Source: Polyangia bacterium (lineage in GTDB: Bacteria > Myxococcota_A > Polyangia > Nannocystales > Nannocystaceae). Taken from it: a stretch of DNA of 64,000 nt. The notes below the pieces were generated by a model, which saw only the letters and a program-made list of their open reading frames with translations, had not been told where the DNA came from and ran no database searches. The stretch covers positions 62,001 through 126,000 of the forward strand of contig JAUIKS010000019.1 of assembly GCA_030430565.1 (NCBI GenBank), written 5' to 3'. The position numbers were made by a program, and so were the translations under genes. Below are positions 24,101 through 30,452 of the stretch, in pieces. The stretch's first letter is position 1; each line of letters begins with the position of its first letter.

Positions 24101-26205
24101 ACCCGCTCGAGCCCGCCGAGCAGCCGAGCGATCCGCGTCGCGCCCTTCACCGGTTGACTCGACGCCTGCGGATCGAGAAAGCCCAGCGGCGCGGCCGAGT
24201 CGGCGCTGTAGGGGACGCGCCAGCGCTGCTCGCGGAGCGCCTGATAAAGCGCCGGGCCTGCGTCGGGCTGCTCGGCGAGGTCCTGGACCGCGAGCATCCC
24301 CCACAGGCGCGTGCTCGCGGGCAGCAGCGCGCCGCCGTCACGCAGGGTCGCGCGGGCCGTGTCGGCGTCGCCGCGGGCCAGCGCCGAGAGCAGCCGCAGC
24401 TCGATGTACTCCATCGTCAGCCCGAGTCGCGTGTCGGCGAGGGGCTCGAGCACCGCCTCGATCTCGGCGAGCTCGCGCGCGTCGTAGCGATCGAGAATTG
24501 CGAGCCACGCGCCCTGGGCGGAGGGCGCCCGCAGCAGCGGCTCGACCGAGGCGCGGACCTCTTCGAGCTCGAGCTCGCCCGCTTGGTAGGCGATGAGCGC
24601 TCGGTGGACCTCCTCGCAGGCGAGCCGATCTTCGCGATCGGGGCAGGCCTCGAGCGTCCGCGCGGCGTCGGCGTCGCTGATCCGCAGCCGCGCGGCCGCC
24701 CGTCGACGCGCGCGCTTGCTGGCCTCGCCGTCCAGCGCCGTCGCCCACTCGAGTTCGGCGACGTAGCGCAAGCCGGTGCCCTGCAGGCCCGCCGTGACCT
24801 CGCGGTGCGCCGGCGCCCGCTGCCACGTGACGCCGCGCCAGCGGGCTCGCGGCGCGAAGCTTCGACGACGCGCCGCGTCGACCTCCGGCTGCAGGGCCTC
24901 GCGGGTCGCCGCCTCCGCGACGTGCACCGGCCCGCTCAGGCTCGCCGTGAACGCGCTCCAGTAGGTCGAGCGCGCGCGCTGCCGCGGGCTCCACGGCTCG
25001 GGCCAGAACGCGCCGTCCGTCGGGCGCTCGCCGAGGCTGAGCCGCGCGAGCAGATCGAGCGAGTCAGCGAGCCGGGTCGCCGCCGGCGTCCCGAAGCCGC
25101 CGGCGCCGCGACGCGCCTCGATCACCGCGGCCGCGTCGGCGAACAGCGCGGCCCGGACGAGCGCGTGCGCGTAGGCCAGCGTGACCGCGACGCTGTCGGG
25201 GCAGCGATCGAGCCGCAGGCGCCAGCGCGCGAGCGCGCCGGCCGGGCTAACGCCGGACATCTCAGACAGGTCCACAAGGTCATCCAGGACATCGTCGTCA
25301 GCCTCGCAGCGGCCCGCGTCGAGCGCGTCGATCATCGTCAGCACGACCGCCGCGTCGACGTGCAGCGGGTCGCCCCGCAGCAGCGCCTCGGCGGCCGCGC
25401 GCGCCTCCTCGCGCGAGCCGGGCAGGTCGCGGGCGGGGCCGCGCGCCGCGGTGATCATCCGCGACTCCCAAAGCCCCGGCGCGCGCGCGCCGAGCCGCCG
25501 CAGCGCGCGGTCGTCGAGCCTCGGCGCGGGCGTCCCCGTGACGTCGGCCGGCACGCCCGCGCCGTTGTGACCCGCCAGCTCCATCGCGGCCCGCAGCCGC
25601 GCGCCGCGACGTCCGTCGAGCCGGTCCCACAGCGCCCGCATCTCGCTCGAGCGCAGGTTGAGCTCGCGCACCAGCCGGAGCGCGCGCTCGAGCTCATCGG
25701 CGAAGCGCTGCGGTCGCTCGACGTGGCTCGCGCCCGCGAGCACCAGGTAGCCGTTACCCACGCGGTCGCCGACCGAGATCGCCAGCTCGCCGGCGGCCGC
25801 GAGGTCTCGCCGGCGCGCGCGGATCGTCGGGTCGCGCGCGTCAGCCGTCTCGAGCCAGGCCAGCCCCAGCTCCGCGCGCGCGCGGTCGAGCTGCTGCCAC
25901 GCCGCGCCCACGGCCGCGTCGCGATCGCCGAGCTCGAGCGAGAGCTCGGTCAGCGCCCGCGCCCGCGCCCCGCCGCGCGGGTGCTCGAGGATCTCGTCGA
26001 CGCTGCCGTAGGCGAGCCGGCTCGCCCGGCTCGCGTCATCGATCCGCGCCAGCGCGGCGCCCTGCTGATGCCCACACGCCGCGCCCGCGAACGGGGCGAC
26101 GAGCGCCCCGGCGAGCATCCACAGGCCAAGCAGACGCGCGCGCGAGCGCTTCGCGCCCGGCCGAGCGACCCTTCGAAGAACCCCCGCTCCTGTCCAGCGC
26201 GTCAT
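18142..26205 (-). CDS. Giant lipoprotein with helical repeats and C-terminal transglutaminase domain
   Basis: 2687 residues, exported: a long basic N-terminus, then LWMLAGALVAPFAGAACGHQ, whose Cys fits a lipobox-like site. The first two thirds are Ala/Leu/Arg-rich helical repeats of TPR/HEAT character. A Lys/Pro-rich linker (near 20750-20850) precedes a domain reminiscent of a DUF3352-like periplasmic module. The last 100 or so residues form a transglutaminase-like cysteine peptidase with Cys in GDCTEYSVL, His in VAHAWVAYHDG and Asp in EIDPTAGEA. Such domains cleave or crosslink proteins. The size and architecture suggest a large envelope scaffold. It is divergent from the methyltransferase gene. 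Confidence 0.85.
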   Translation of the reverse strand: MTRWTGAGVLRRVARPGAKRSRARLLGLWMLAGALVAPFAGAACGHQQGAALARIDDASRASRLAYGSVDEILEHPRGGARARALTELSLELGDRDAAVGAAWQQLDRARAELGLAWLETADARDPTIRARRRDLAAAGELAISVGDRVGNGYLVLAGASHVERPQRFADELERALRLVRELNLRSSEMRALWDRLDGRRGARLRAAMELAGHNGAGVPADVTGTPAPRLDDRALRRLGARAPGLWESRMITAARGPARDLPGSREEARAAAEALLRGDPLHVDAAVVLTMIDALDAGRCEADDDVLDDLVDLSEMSGVSPAGALARWRLRLDRCPDSVAVTLAYAHALVRAALFADAAAVIEARRGAGGFGTPAATRLADSLDLLARLSLGERPTDGAFWPEPWSPRQRARSTYWSAFTASLSGPVHVAEAATREALQPEVDAARRRSFAPRARWRGVTWQRAPAHREVTAGLQGTGLRYVAELEWATALDGEASKRARRRAAARLRISDADAARTLEACPDREDRLACEEVHRALIAYQAGELELEEVRASVEPLLRAPSAQGAWLAILDRYDARELAEIEAVLEPLADTRLGLTMEYIELRLLSALARGDADTARATLRDGGALLPASTRLWGMLAVQDLAEQPDAGPALYQALREQRWRVPYSADSAAPLGFLDPQASSQPVKGATRIARLLGGLERVTSNPDYALTLLQPLVEAVKPETAADLIAHIAIAAERAEQPDARDRALALLERAAPDSFARYHVTAWLKEQEGKAGATAAARAYAEAIRRDPGARELWVGLLRARERAGATLEARQLAEFLRGQVGRGEYQGQRLLQTLERRPVAGVGEALARAEALAADGARAYELGADGAALPLIASYASSWLLRQIEEAPDLEAARAQAELAARYADAHPDPLRDREALSWALFVAGRGADARALALAPRTSPTHEGPLAETSAAVLLGEARERGEVDDALALALLRERGGALEEPTRARLTGTSASPELHAYVCERQAMADDAAGAMAACGVAWRARVAAQGLDSTLAYLVVEHAEEVAAAAGLRGEELFNEAGRGALRTPDVWWHYYRALWHEGRGEHAEAVDAMLAARARGLPSGARLPGDGERHELAAHGPLGRGASLDRGDYSTITGFLADAGYLALQAGQLELAERYAAGALRWAGAPDETRGTWREYQLARLARARNTALIIGPALELARGDLGRDSLDGAGLYEVLERHSEGEARDAMALLRERYPDSTLVEIMAQTWFEPADFDESTLARARALLAAYPGNMLVVNATLPPLYRAGEVELVKDAVATARASAPDHPWIDQLALPEDVLGARPKTPAWIRDPADFDAELARAHERLAGDEVRRYVRVKDSVELYAPARYELGKERALFTEEPGYQVLFVRDSRASRCEGAACAQGPLDVWRARGLTIHWTRELELPAGTAIESVASGPGQLLYLLVIPSGGNLFSITSGGGIEQFERHLGLLAALREGVQPLDLVRGSQAAELLRVNSPRKTWPSDQERLTARRELAALRRRARARESNGEAAPPSGCPLSAFAREGAEALPERTQADLLLDAFLAAPTSLERRALLECAAPQAPAASRLALVSLLSESPSIHAYGRAAARAHPRQLSAESLLVLRGEPEPAVSAPDFLSRPSELPEHGLAQVIVALEPRAARALWATAVAGADERQRLSALAAAFVRGGVVEDATLREITEDPEGPARDSALGLLAVRLKNPDNVARAREVLQGVARGDDPASQTATRTLATWLASQLNAEDRALLTALARPRRPAKTKAKARPKPATPKPPTDAPAEGAPQAVKIEGAGGSAPPPSPEPARAELGTEALKDLLKDYNSALTLVRRHRARPDQLERDDDDRATRWARRALSRLKPEESPDKPREGGQRHAHDLTVGPLASLLPGSDWTYARIANPGLFTSSVTALVNRIEVDGAVGSLPIPTLVRELVKSQGWELLGPGGGLDRTRPIECASPDGLEVESFVCMAAVEDRERVLELLGRRVEGGDAGVAMPLNVGPPAGFVPAFLVITPTILRLYLDGFWDEGDEEDDELTPDKGPPPRTLRERVRTTRRMFGHTLDYYALVDVTGARAVVDRELYLFIGDRLFVFSGADVARRVIAPRFLEDGGPAAPPLEHDPAFERLAGSWTEGASLQALIRDAEFPVDDNAIALEAAIGKTGARVRYSFTDKSEVKEADLSVTYKQIVPDGAVSRVSLTISEDTRELLDSLRDELDPERRARKRRGARSKRRAAREQRRSKSLEAGLQHLPAWLLAGRDAITVAWYAGTDAQPGGRWLGVTAISPALRTAARARRVKLPAADDAVERRGPLALARRQDTLVVANDPALVEAALAKLRSQGPPARSRDQEIEGVVYGARAAEALGGMSDTLSAGDPKRMVGQIGVQLLRMIERSSFSAAWDPSTGKVAIDGGLELKLAPEGSDLAVISSWLSSGEIRNALPLPKRLPHEQYQRPRAYVLEVDDPKRFAELAVTDSPRTRARVVGPRRVEITVLPATPSGDTQSLEPRARERALRSEGRLVVGGAEFEELVTPLRERASAPAELAAKIVELVHGRMRYELNPASVDATTVLRRGAGDCTEYSVLTASLLRTAGVPAELREGMLASGGELVAHAWVAYHDGTTWREIDPTAGEAFVGSGHIELSVVDVLSLISLDKIKVVELR

Positions 26206-26281
26206 GTGACGCGTCGAGAGTCGAGGACGGGGTCCGTGAAGTCAAGTGAGGTACCGTTGCGCTCGGGCCTGTTGTCTGCAC

Positions 26282-28774
26282 ATGCAAGACCCTCCCTCAC
26301 TCGCTACGCTCGCGCCCGAGCTCGCCGCGCTCGCGCAGCAGCTCCGCGCCCGCGCGCTCGCGTTGTTCCGTGGGCCCGCTGCGCCGCCGAGCCCGCTACA
26401 CCAGCTGCGCGCCCAGACCTCCGCGCCCGACTCGGTCTGCGATTCACAGCTCGTCGACGCCTTCGCGCAGTGCTCGACCTGCGCGCTGGTGACCGCCCGG
26501 TGTCTGTCGCGAGGCTCCGAGCAGCCGTTCACGCGCGCGCTCGCTGCGGAGCTTCTGGAGGCGCGCGTCGCCCGGGCCGGTGACTCGCTCTCACCGCTCG
26601 CGCGGGCGCTCACCGTCGACGCGCTCCGGGTCGAAGACGACGCGCTGGCGAAGCTGCTCGACCGCGTCGCCGCGCGTCTCGCCGCCGGCGTCGAGTTCAG
26701 CGCAGATGAAGACGACGCGCTGCTGCGCTTCTACGAGCCGTTCTTGTCGGCCTACGACGGCGCGCGCCGGCGGGCCCACGGCGTCTACTACACGCCCGAC
26801 GCGATCGTCGAGTACATGCTCAGCCTCAGCGACGAGCTGCTGCGCCACGCCTCGGACAACGAGGGCACGCCGGGCCCGCTGCGAGTCGTCGAGCCCGCCG
26901 CCGGGACCGGCGCGTTCGTCCTCGGGCTGCTGCGCCGGCGAGCCCGCGCGCCCTCCGATTCACATGGCCAAACAGACACGTCGCTGGGGACGCGGCCGCT
27001 CGAGCTCTGCGCGATCGAGCTGCTGCTCGTCCCGCACGTGCTCTGCCAGCTGCGCCTCGCCGCGCGCCCGCAGCCGCCGGGGGTCACGCTCACGCTGCGG
27101 CGCGCCGACACCCTCGCGATCACCCCCTCCCTCGCCGCGCGCGACCGCTGGACCTTGGTGCTGGGCAACCCGCCCTACCGCAACAACAGCGAGCAGACGC
27201 TGGCCCAGGTCGCCGCGCGCTACCCCGCGCTGCTCGCCAGCTCCAGCGCCGCCGCGACCGCCCAGTCCCGCGCCATTCGCGATGACTACGCGTGGTTCTT
27301 CGCGGCCGCGGACGCGCTCACCCACGCGGGCGGCGGCGTCTGCCTGATCACGCCCGACTCCTACCTGCGCAAGCCCAGCTACCGGCTGCTGCGCGAGGCC
27401 CTGCTGACGCGCTTTCGCGTGCTTCGGCTGACGCGGCTGGGCGCGGGCGTGTTCCCGGGCGTCGGCCCGCGCATCGGCTTCGTCGTCATCGCGATGCTGC
27501 GCCGCGCCGCCCCGCTGCCCGACGCCGACGCGCCGCCCGCCGCCGAGTCGATCCTGTTCACCGACCTCACGCCGCTCGCCGCGGCCGCGCGCGAGGGCGA
27601 CGACCCGCGCGCGCGCTGGCTCGCGGCGGCCGCCCGCGGACGAGCGCGTGACACCAGGGTCGAGACGATCCGCTTCGCGCCGCGACGCGCGGACGACTTC
27701 CGCCTGCTCCCACCGCGAGCGGACGCCACGACGAGCTCGCCGCTGCAGCTCGTCACCCGCGCCCGGACGAGCCGCGCGCCGCTGTTTCGTCGCAAGTGGC
27801 CCGGCTTGATCACCGCCTTCGATCGCCTGCTGGTCGCGCCGACGCGGGACCGCCTCGCGGATCGCATCCGCGCGCTGTTCGCCTGCGCGTGCTCTGGGCC
27901 GCGAGAGCGCGACGCGCTCGCGCGCGCGCTCGAGCTCACGCCCCCGCAGCGCGCGCGCCTCGAGCTGCTCACGAGCCAGATCCAGGGCGCGGCGATCGAG
28001 TACGACGACGCGCGCCTCAAGCCCGTGCTCGCCGGCTCGATCCCCGCCGCGCTGGCCTGGGCGCCCCCGCTGAGCTACGCGCGCTGGGTCTACTACGAGC
28101 CGCGCCTCCGCATCCCGCGAAACACCCACGCGCGCAAGTCCACCGGCTGGGGCTGGATGCAGCAGTGGCGCGACCCGGCGAGCCACGAGCGGTTCCCAAA
28201 GCTGATCTTCACGACCTCGACCAACCCGCGCTACGGCTTCCGCGCCTTCGTCGTCGACGCGCGCTGGTACGCCAAGCTGCACGGCGGCGCGAGCCAGCAG
28301 TTTCACTACCTGCACGTCCACGGCAACCTCGCCGAGGCCGGCGCGGCCGCGCTCGAGCTGACCCGATCGACATGTGATCACGGGGCGCCAGAGGACGACC
28401 TGCTGCACCTGCTCGCCGCGATCTACAACGCCGCCTACGGCCGCGGCTACGCGGCGCGCGAGGCCGAGTCCGCGCTGCCGCTGCCGCGGCTCAGCGTCCA
28501 CAGCGAGCTCGCCCGTCGGCACGCGCCCGGTCTCGTCGCCGACGCGCGCTGGCTCCGTCAGCTGCACGCGGCCGCGCAGCTCGCGGTGGACGGCCGCGAC
28601 GCCCACGACGAAGCGCTCCCGCGCGTCACGATCGCGGCGGTCGAGGACCGCGTCGGCGCCGCGCCGCGCGACCCAGGCGCCCGCAGACGCTGGCTCGAGC
28701 GGATCACGATCGCCCGCGAGGAGGCGCAGCGCCGCGTGGACGAGGCCGTCGCGGCGCTCGTGCGCGACGCGTGA
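26282..28774 (+). CDS. Orphan N6-adenine DNA methyltransferase (Eco57I/type IIG-like)
   Basis: 830 residues from the ATG at 26282; an in-frame GTG at 26246 is an alternative start. YYTPDAIVEYML precedes SAM-binding motif I (VVEPAAGTGAF, about 203-213) and motif IV NPPY (296-299), the N6-adenine methylase pattern. The C-terminal half has a target-recognition-like region and a conserved stretch RIPRNTHARKSTGWGWMQQW. No PD-(D/E)XK nuclease motif was seen at the N-terminus and no nuclease, helicase or BREX/DISARM partner is adjacent, so it may be solitary or act with distant genes. It is convergent with the selenoprotein gene, 15 bp apart. Confidence 0.85.
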   Translation: MQDPPSLATLAPELAALAQQLRARALALFRGPAAPPSPLHQLRAQTSAPDSVCDSQLVDAFAQCSTCALVTARCLSRGSEQPFTRALAAELLEARVARAGDSLSPLARALTVDALRVEDDALAKLLDRVAARLAAGVEFSADEDDALLRFYEPFLSAYDGARRRAHGVYYTPDAIVEYMLSLSDELLRHASDNEGTPGPLRVVEPAAGTGAFVLGLLRRRARAPSDSHGQTDTSLGTRPLELCAIELLLVPHVLCQLRLAARPQPPGVTLTLRRADTLAITPSLAARDRWTLVLGNPPYRNNSEQTLAQVAARYPALLASSSAAATAQSRAIRDDYAWFFAAADALTHAGGGVCLITPDSYLRKPSYRLLREALLTRFRVLRLTRLGAGVFPGVGPRIGFVVIAMLRRAAPLPDADAPPAAESILFTDLTPLAAAAREGDDPRARWLAAAARGRARDTRVETIRFAPRRADDFRLLPPRADATTSSPLQLVTRARTSRAPLFRRKWPGLITAFDRLLVAPTRDRLADRIRALFACACSGPRERDALARALELTPPQRARLELLTSQIQGAAIEYDDARLKPVLAGSIPAALAWAPPLSYARWVYYEPRLRIPRNTHARKSTGWGWMQQWRDPASHERFPKLIFTTSTNPRYGFRAFVVDARWYAKLHGGASQQFHYLHVHGNLAEAGAAALELTRSTCDHGAPEDDLLHLLAAIYNAAYGRGYAAREAESALPLPRLSVHSELARRHAPGLVADARWLRQLHAAAQLAVDGRDAHDEALPRVTIAAVEDRVGAAPRDPGARRRWLERITIAREEAQRRVDEAVAALVRDA

Positions 28775-28789
28775 GCTCGAAGCGCGCGC

Positions 28790-29512
28790 TCACAGCCCGC
28801 CGGCGGCGAGCAGCAGGTCTCGCAGCTCCGCGTAGGCCGCCGGATCCGAGAGGTCGTGCTCGGTCAGGTTGTAGACGCTGACCACGTGGTTCTCGCCGTC
28901 GAGGATGATGACGTCGCGGTACGTGACCGCCCACTGGCCCCAGACATCAACCTCCGGCGTGTCCGCGAGCAGCGGCAGGCTGGCGGCGGCCCCCGCAAGC
29001 TCGACCCCGCCCTCGTGACCGACCTCGTTGACCGCGAGGATCGAGAGCGGCAGCTCCGGGTGATCCGTCGCCAGCTCGTCCTGCAGCGTCCCCAGGTGCC
29101 CAAACTGGGCACGGCAGTAGCTTCACGTCGCGTGGATAAAGTACCAAGCCGAGACCTCGTCGAGGTAGTCGCGCGGCGAGTGCTCCTCGCCGAGGCTGCT
29201 CGAGCTGGGGTTCACGTCGACCAGCGAGAAGTCGGGCACGACGTCGGGATCATCGCCCTCGGAGTCGCTCGAGCTGGTCTCGGCGCCGCTGGTCGTCTGA
29301 CCGCTGGTCGTCGGACCGCCGGTCGTCGCGTCGCCGGTCGTCGCGTCGCCGGTCGTCGGCTCTTCGCCGGTGCTCGATCCGGCGCTCGAGCCCGCGCTCG
29401 TCGCCTCTGTCCCATCAGACATCCCAGACTCGGTCTCGAGCCCCTCGGATCCTCCGCCGTCGTCCCCGCTGCAGCCGAGCGCGAGCGCGGCCGCGAGCCA
29501 GAGACGCGACAT
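28790..29512 (-). CDS. Thioredoxin-like lipoprotein with predicted selenocysteine (UxxC)
   Basis: 240 residues when the in-frame TGA at 29125-29123 is read as Sec130. Start ATG at 29512 gives a lipoprotein signal (LAAALALGCSG, Cys14) and a Ser/Thr/Gly/Asp-rich linker with TTGDATTGDATTG repeats. The domain begins PDFSLVDVNPSS; then SAWYFIHAT-U-SYCRAQFG places U-S-Y-C exactly at the CxxC active site of thioredoxin/TlpA folds. After the TGA the frame runs 110 more codons with family features: LPLLADTPEVDVWGQWAV, then DVIILDGENHVVSVYNLTEH. The likely role is a periplasmic thiol-disulfide or peroxide enzyme. A perfect hairpin at 29096-29112 fits a SECIS. It lies 42 bp downstream of an SDR gene and may be co-transcribed with it. 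Confidence 0.85.
29096..29112 (-). promoter_or_regulatory. Predicted bacterial SECIS hairpin of the UxxC lipoprotein
   Basis: Read on the minus strand: GTGCCCA-GTT-TGGGCAC, a perfect 7-bp stem with a GUU loop that starts 17 nt after the TGA. The loop sequence is the same as in the msrA hairpin. Spacing and loop G agree with known bacterial SECIS rules. Confidence 0.78.
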
Positions 29513-29554
29513 CACTACATCGCGCGTCGACACGCCCTTGGTTGTACCACGATC

Positions 29555-30355
29555 TCACCACTCGATGGCCTGGCCGTCGCGGAGAAACTGGCCCGACGGA
29601 CCGGTCCCCTCGCCCAGCCGCGACGCCGCCCAGACCACGCCGCGCGCGCCCTCCTCGACCGAGCGCGACGCCGACGCGCCGCCCATGTCCGTGCGCACCC
29701 AGCCCGGGCAGACCGCGTTGACGTTGGCGGCGTCCCCGAGCTCGCGGGCGAGGACGCGGGTGTAGGCGTTGAGCGCGACCTTCGAGACGCGGTACGCCGA
29801 GCTCGGCCAGCCGCGCGCCTCGTGGGTCCCGTCGGCGACCGCCGCGACGAACTCCTGGACCAGCTGACGCAAGCCCTCGCGCGTCAGCGACGGCTCCAGC
29901 AGGCGCCGCTGCAGCGCCGGCTCGCTGATGCAGCTGAGCTCGCCCATGCCGCTGGAGACCATGACGATCGCGCCGCCCGGGCGCAGCAGCTCGGCCCTCA
30001 GCACCTCGTCCGTGACCGCCATCGCGCCGAAGAGGTTAACCGCCAGCGTCGCGCGCACCACCTCGACATCAAAGCCGTCGAGCGCGACGCCGGCGTTGTT
30101 CACCAGCACGTCGATCTCGCCGTAGCGCGCGCGCAGCAGCGCGACCAGGGCGCCGACGCTGTCCTCATCGGTCACGTCGAGGGCGGCGTGCTCGACGTCG
30201 CCCGCGCCCGACAGCGCGGCCGCGGCCTCGGCGGCCTTCGCCTCGTCGCGCGCCGTCAGGATCACGCGCATCTTGGCCGCCGCCAGCTGGCGACAGACCT
30301 CCCGCCCGATCCCGCGATTGCTCCCTGTGACCACCGCGATCCGCGATTTGCTCAT
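29555..30355 (-). CDS. Short-chain dehydrogenase/reductase, carbonyl reductase type
   Basis: 266 residues. The NAD(P)-binding motif is TGSNRGIGREV, followed by LVNNAGVALDG, the catalytic Ser in IVMVSSGMGEL and YRVSK (Tyr-x-x-x-Lys). The insert between the Ser and Tyr (LSCISEPALQRRLLEPSLTR) is typical of carbonyl reductase-like SDRs rather than FabG. ARDEA after the second strand suggests NADPH preference. It lies directly upstream of the selenoprotein lipoprotein gene in the same direction; the functional link, if any, is unknown. Confidence 0.88.
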   Translation of the reverse strand: MSKSRIAVVTGSNRGIGREVCRQLAAAKMRVILTARDEAKAAEAAAALSGAGDVEHAALDVTDEDSVGALVALLRARYGEIDVLVNNAGVALDGFDVEVVRATLAVNLFGAMAVTDEVLRAELLRPGGAIVMVSSGMGELSCISEPALQRRLLEPSLTREGLRQLVQEFVAAVADGTHEARGWPSSAYRVSKVALNAYTRVLARELGDAANVNAVCPGWVRTDMGGASASRSVEEGARGVVWAASRLGEGTGPSGQFLRDGQAIEW

Positions 30356-30452
30356 CGCCCGATTGTACAGACCCTCGCGCGTGATCTCCCAAGCCGTTCA
30401 CAACGGCATTTGCGGACCTACGCGCCCGATCCAGTACTCTCGCCCGCGCCCA

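Noticed and set aside
21421..26583. 1720-codon open frame on the plus strand
   Set aside because: It is antisense to the giant transglutaminase gene and has shadow composition (Arg/Ala/Gly-rich, no domains). The minus-strand frame has the signal peptide and an intact transglutaminase site.
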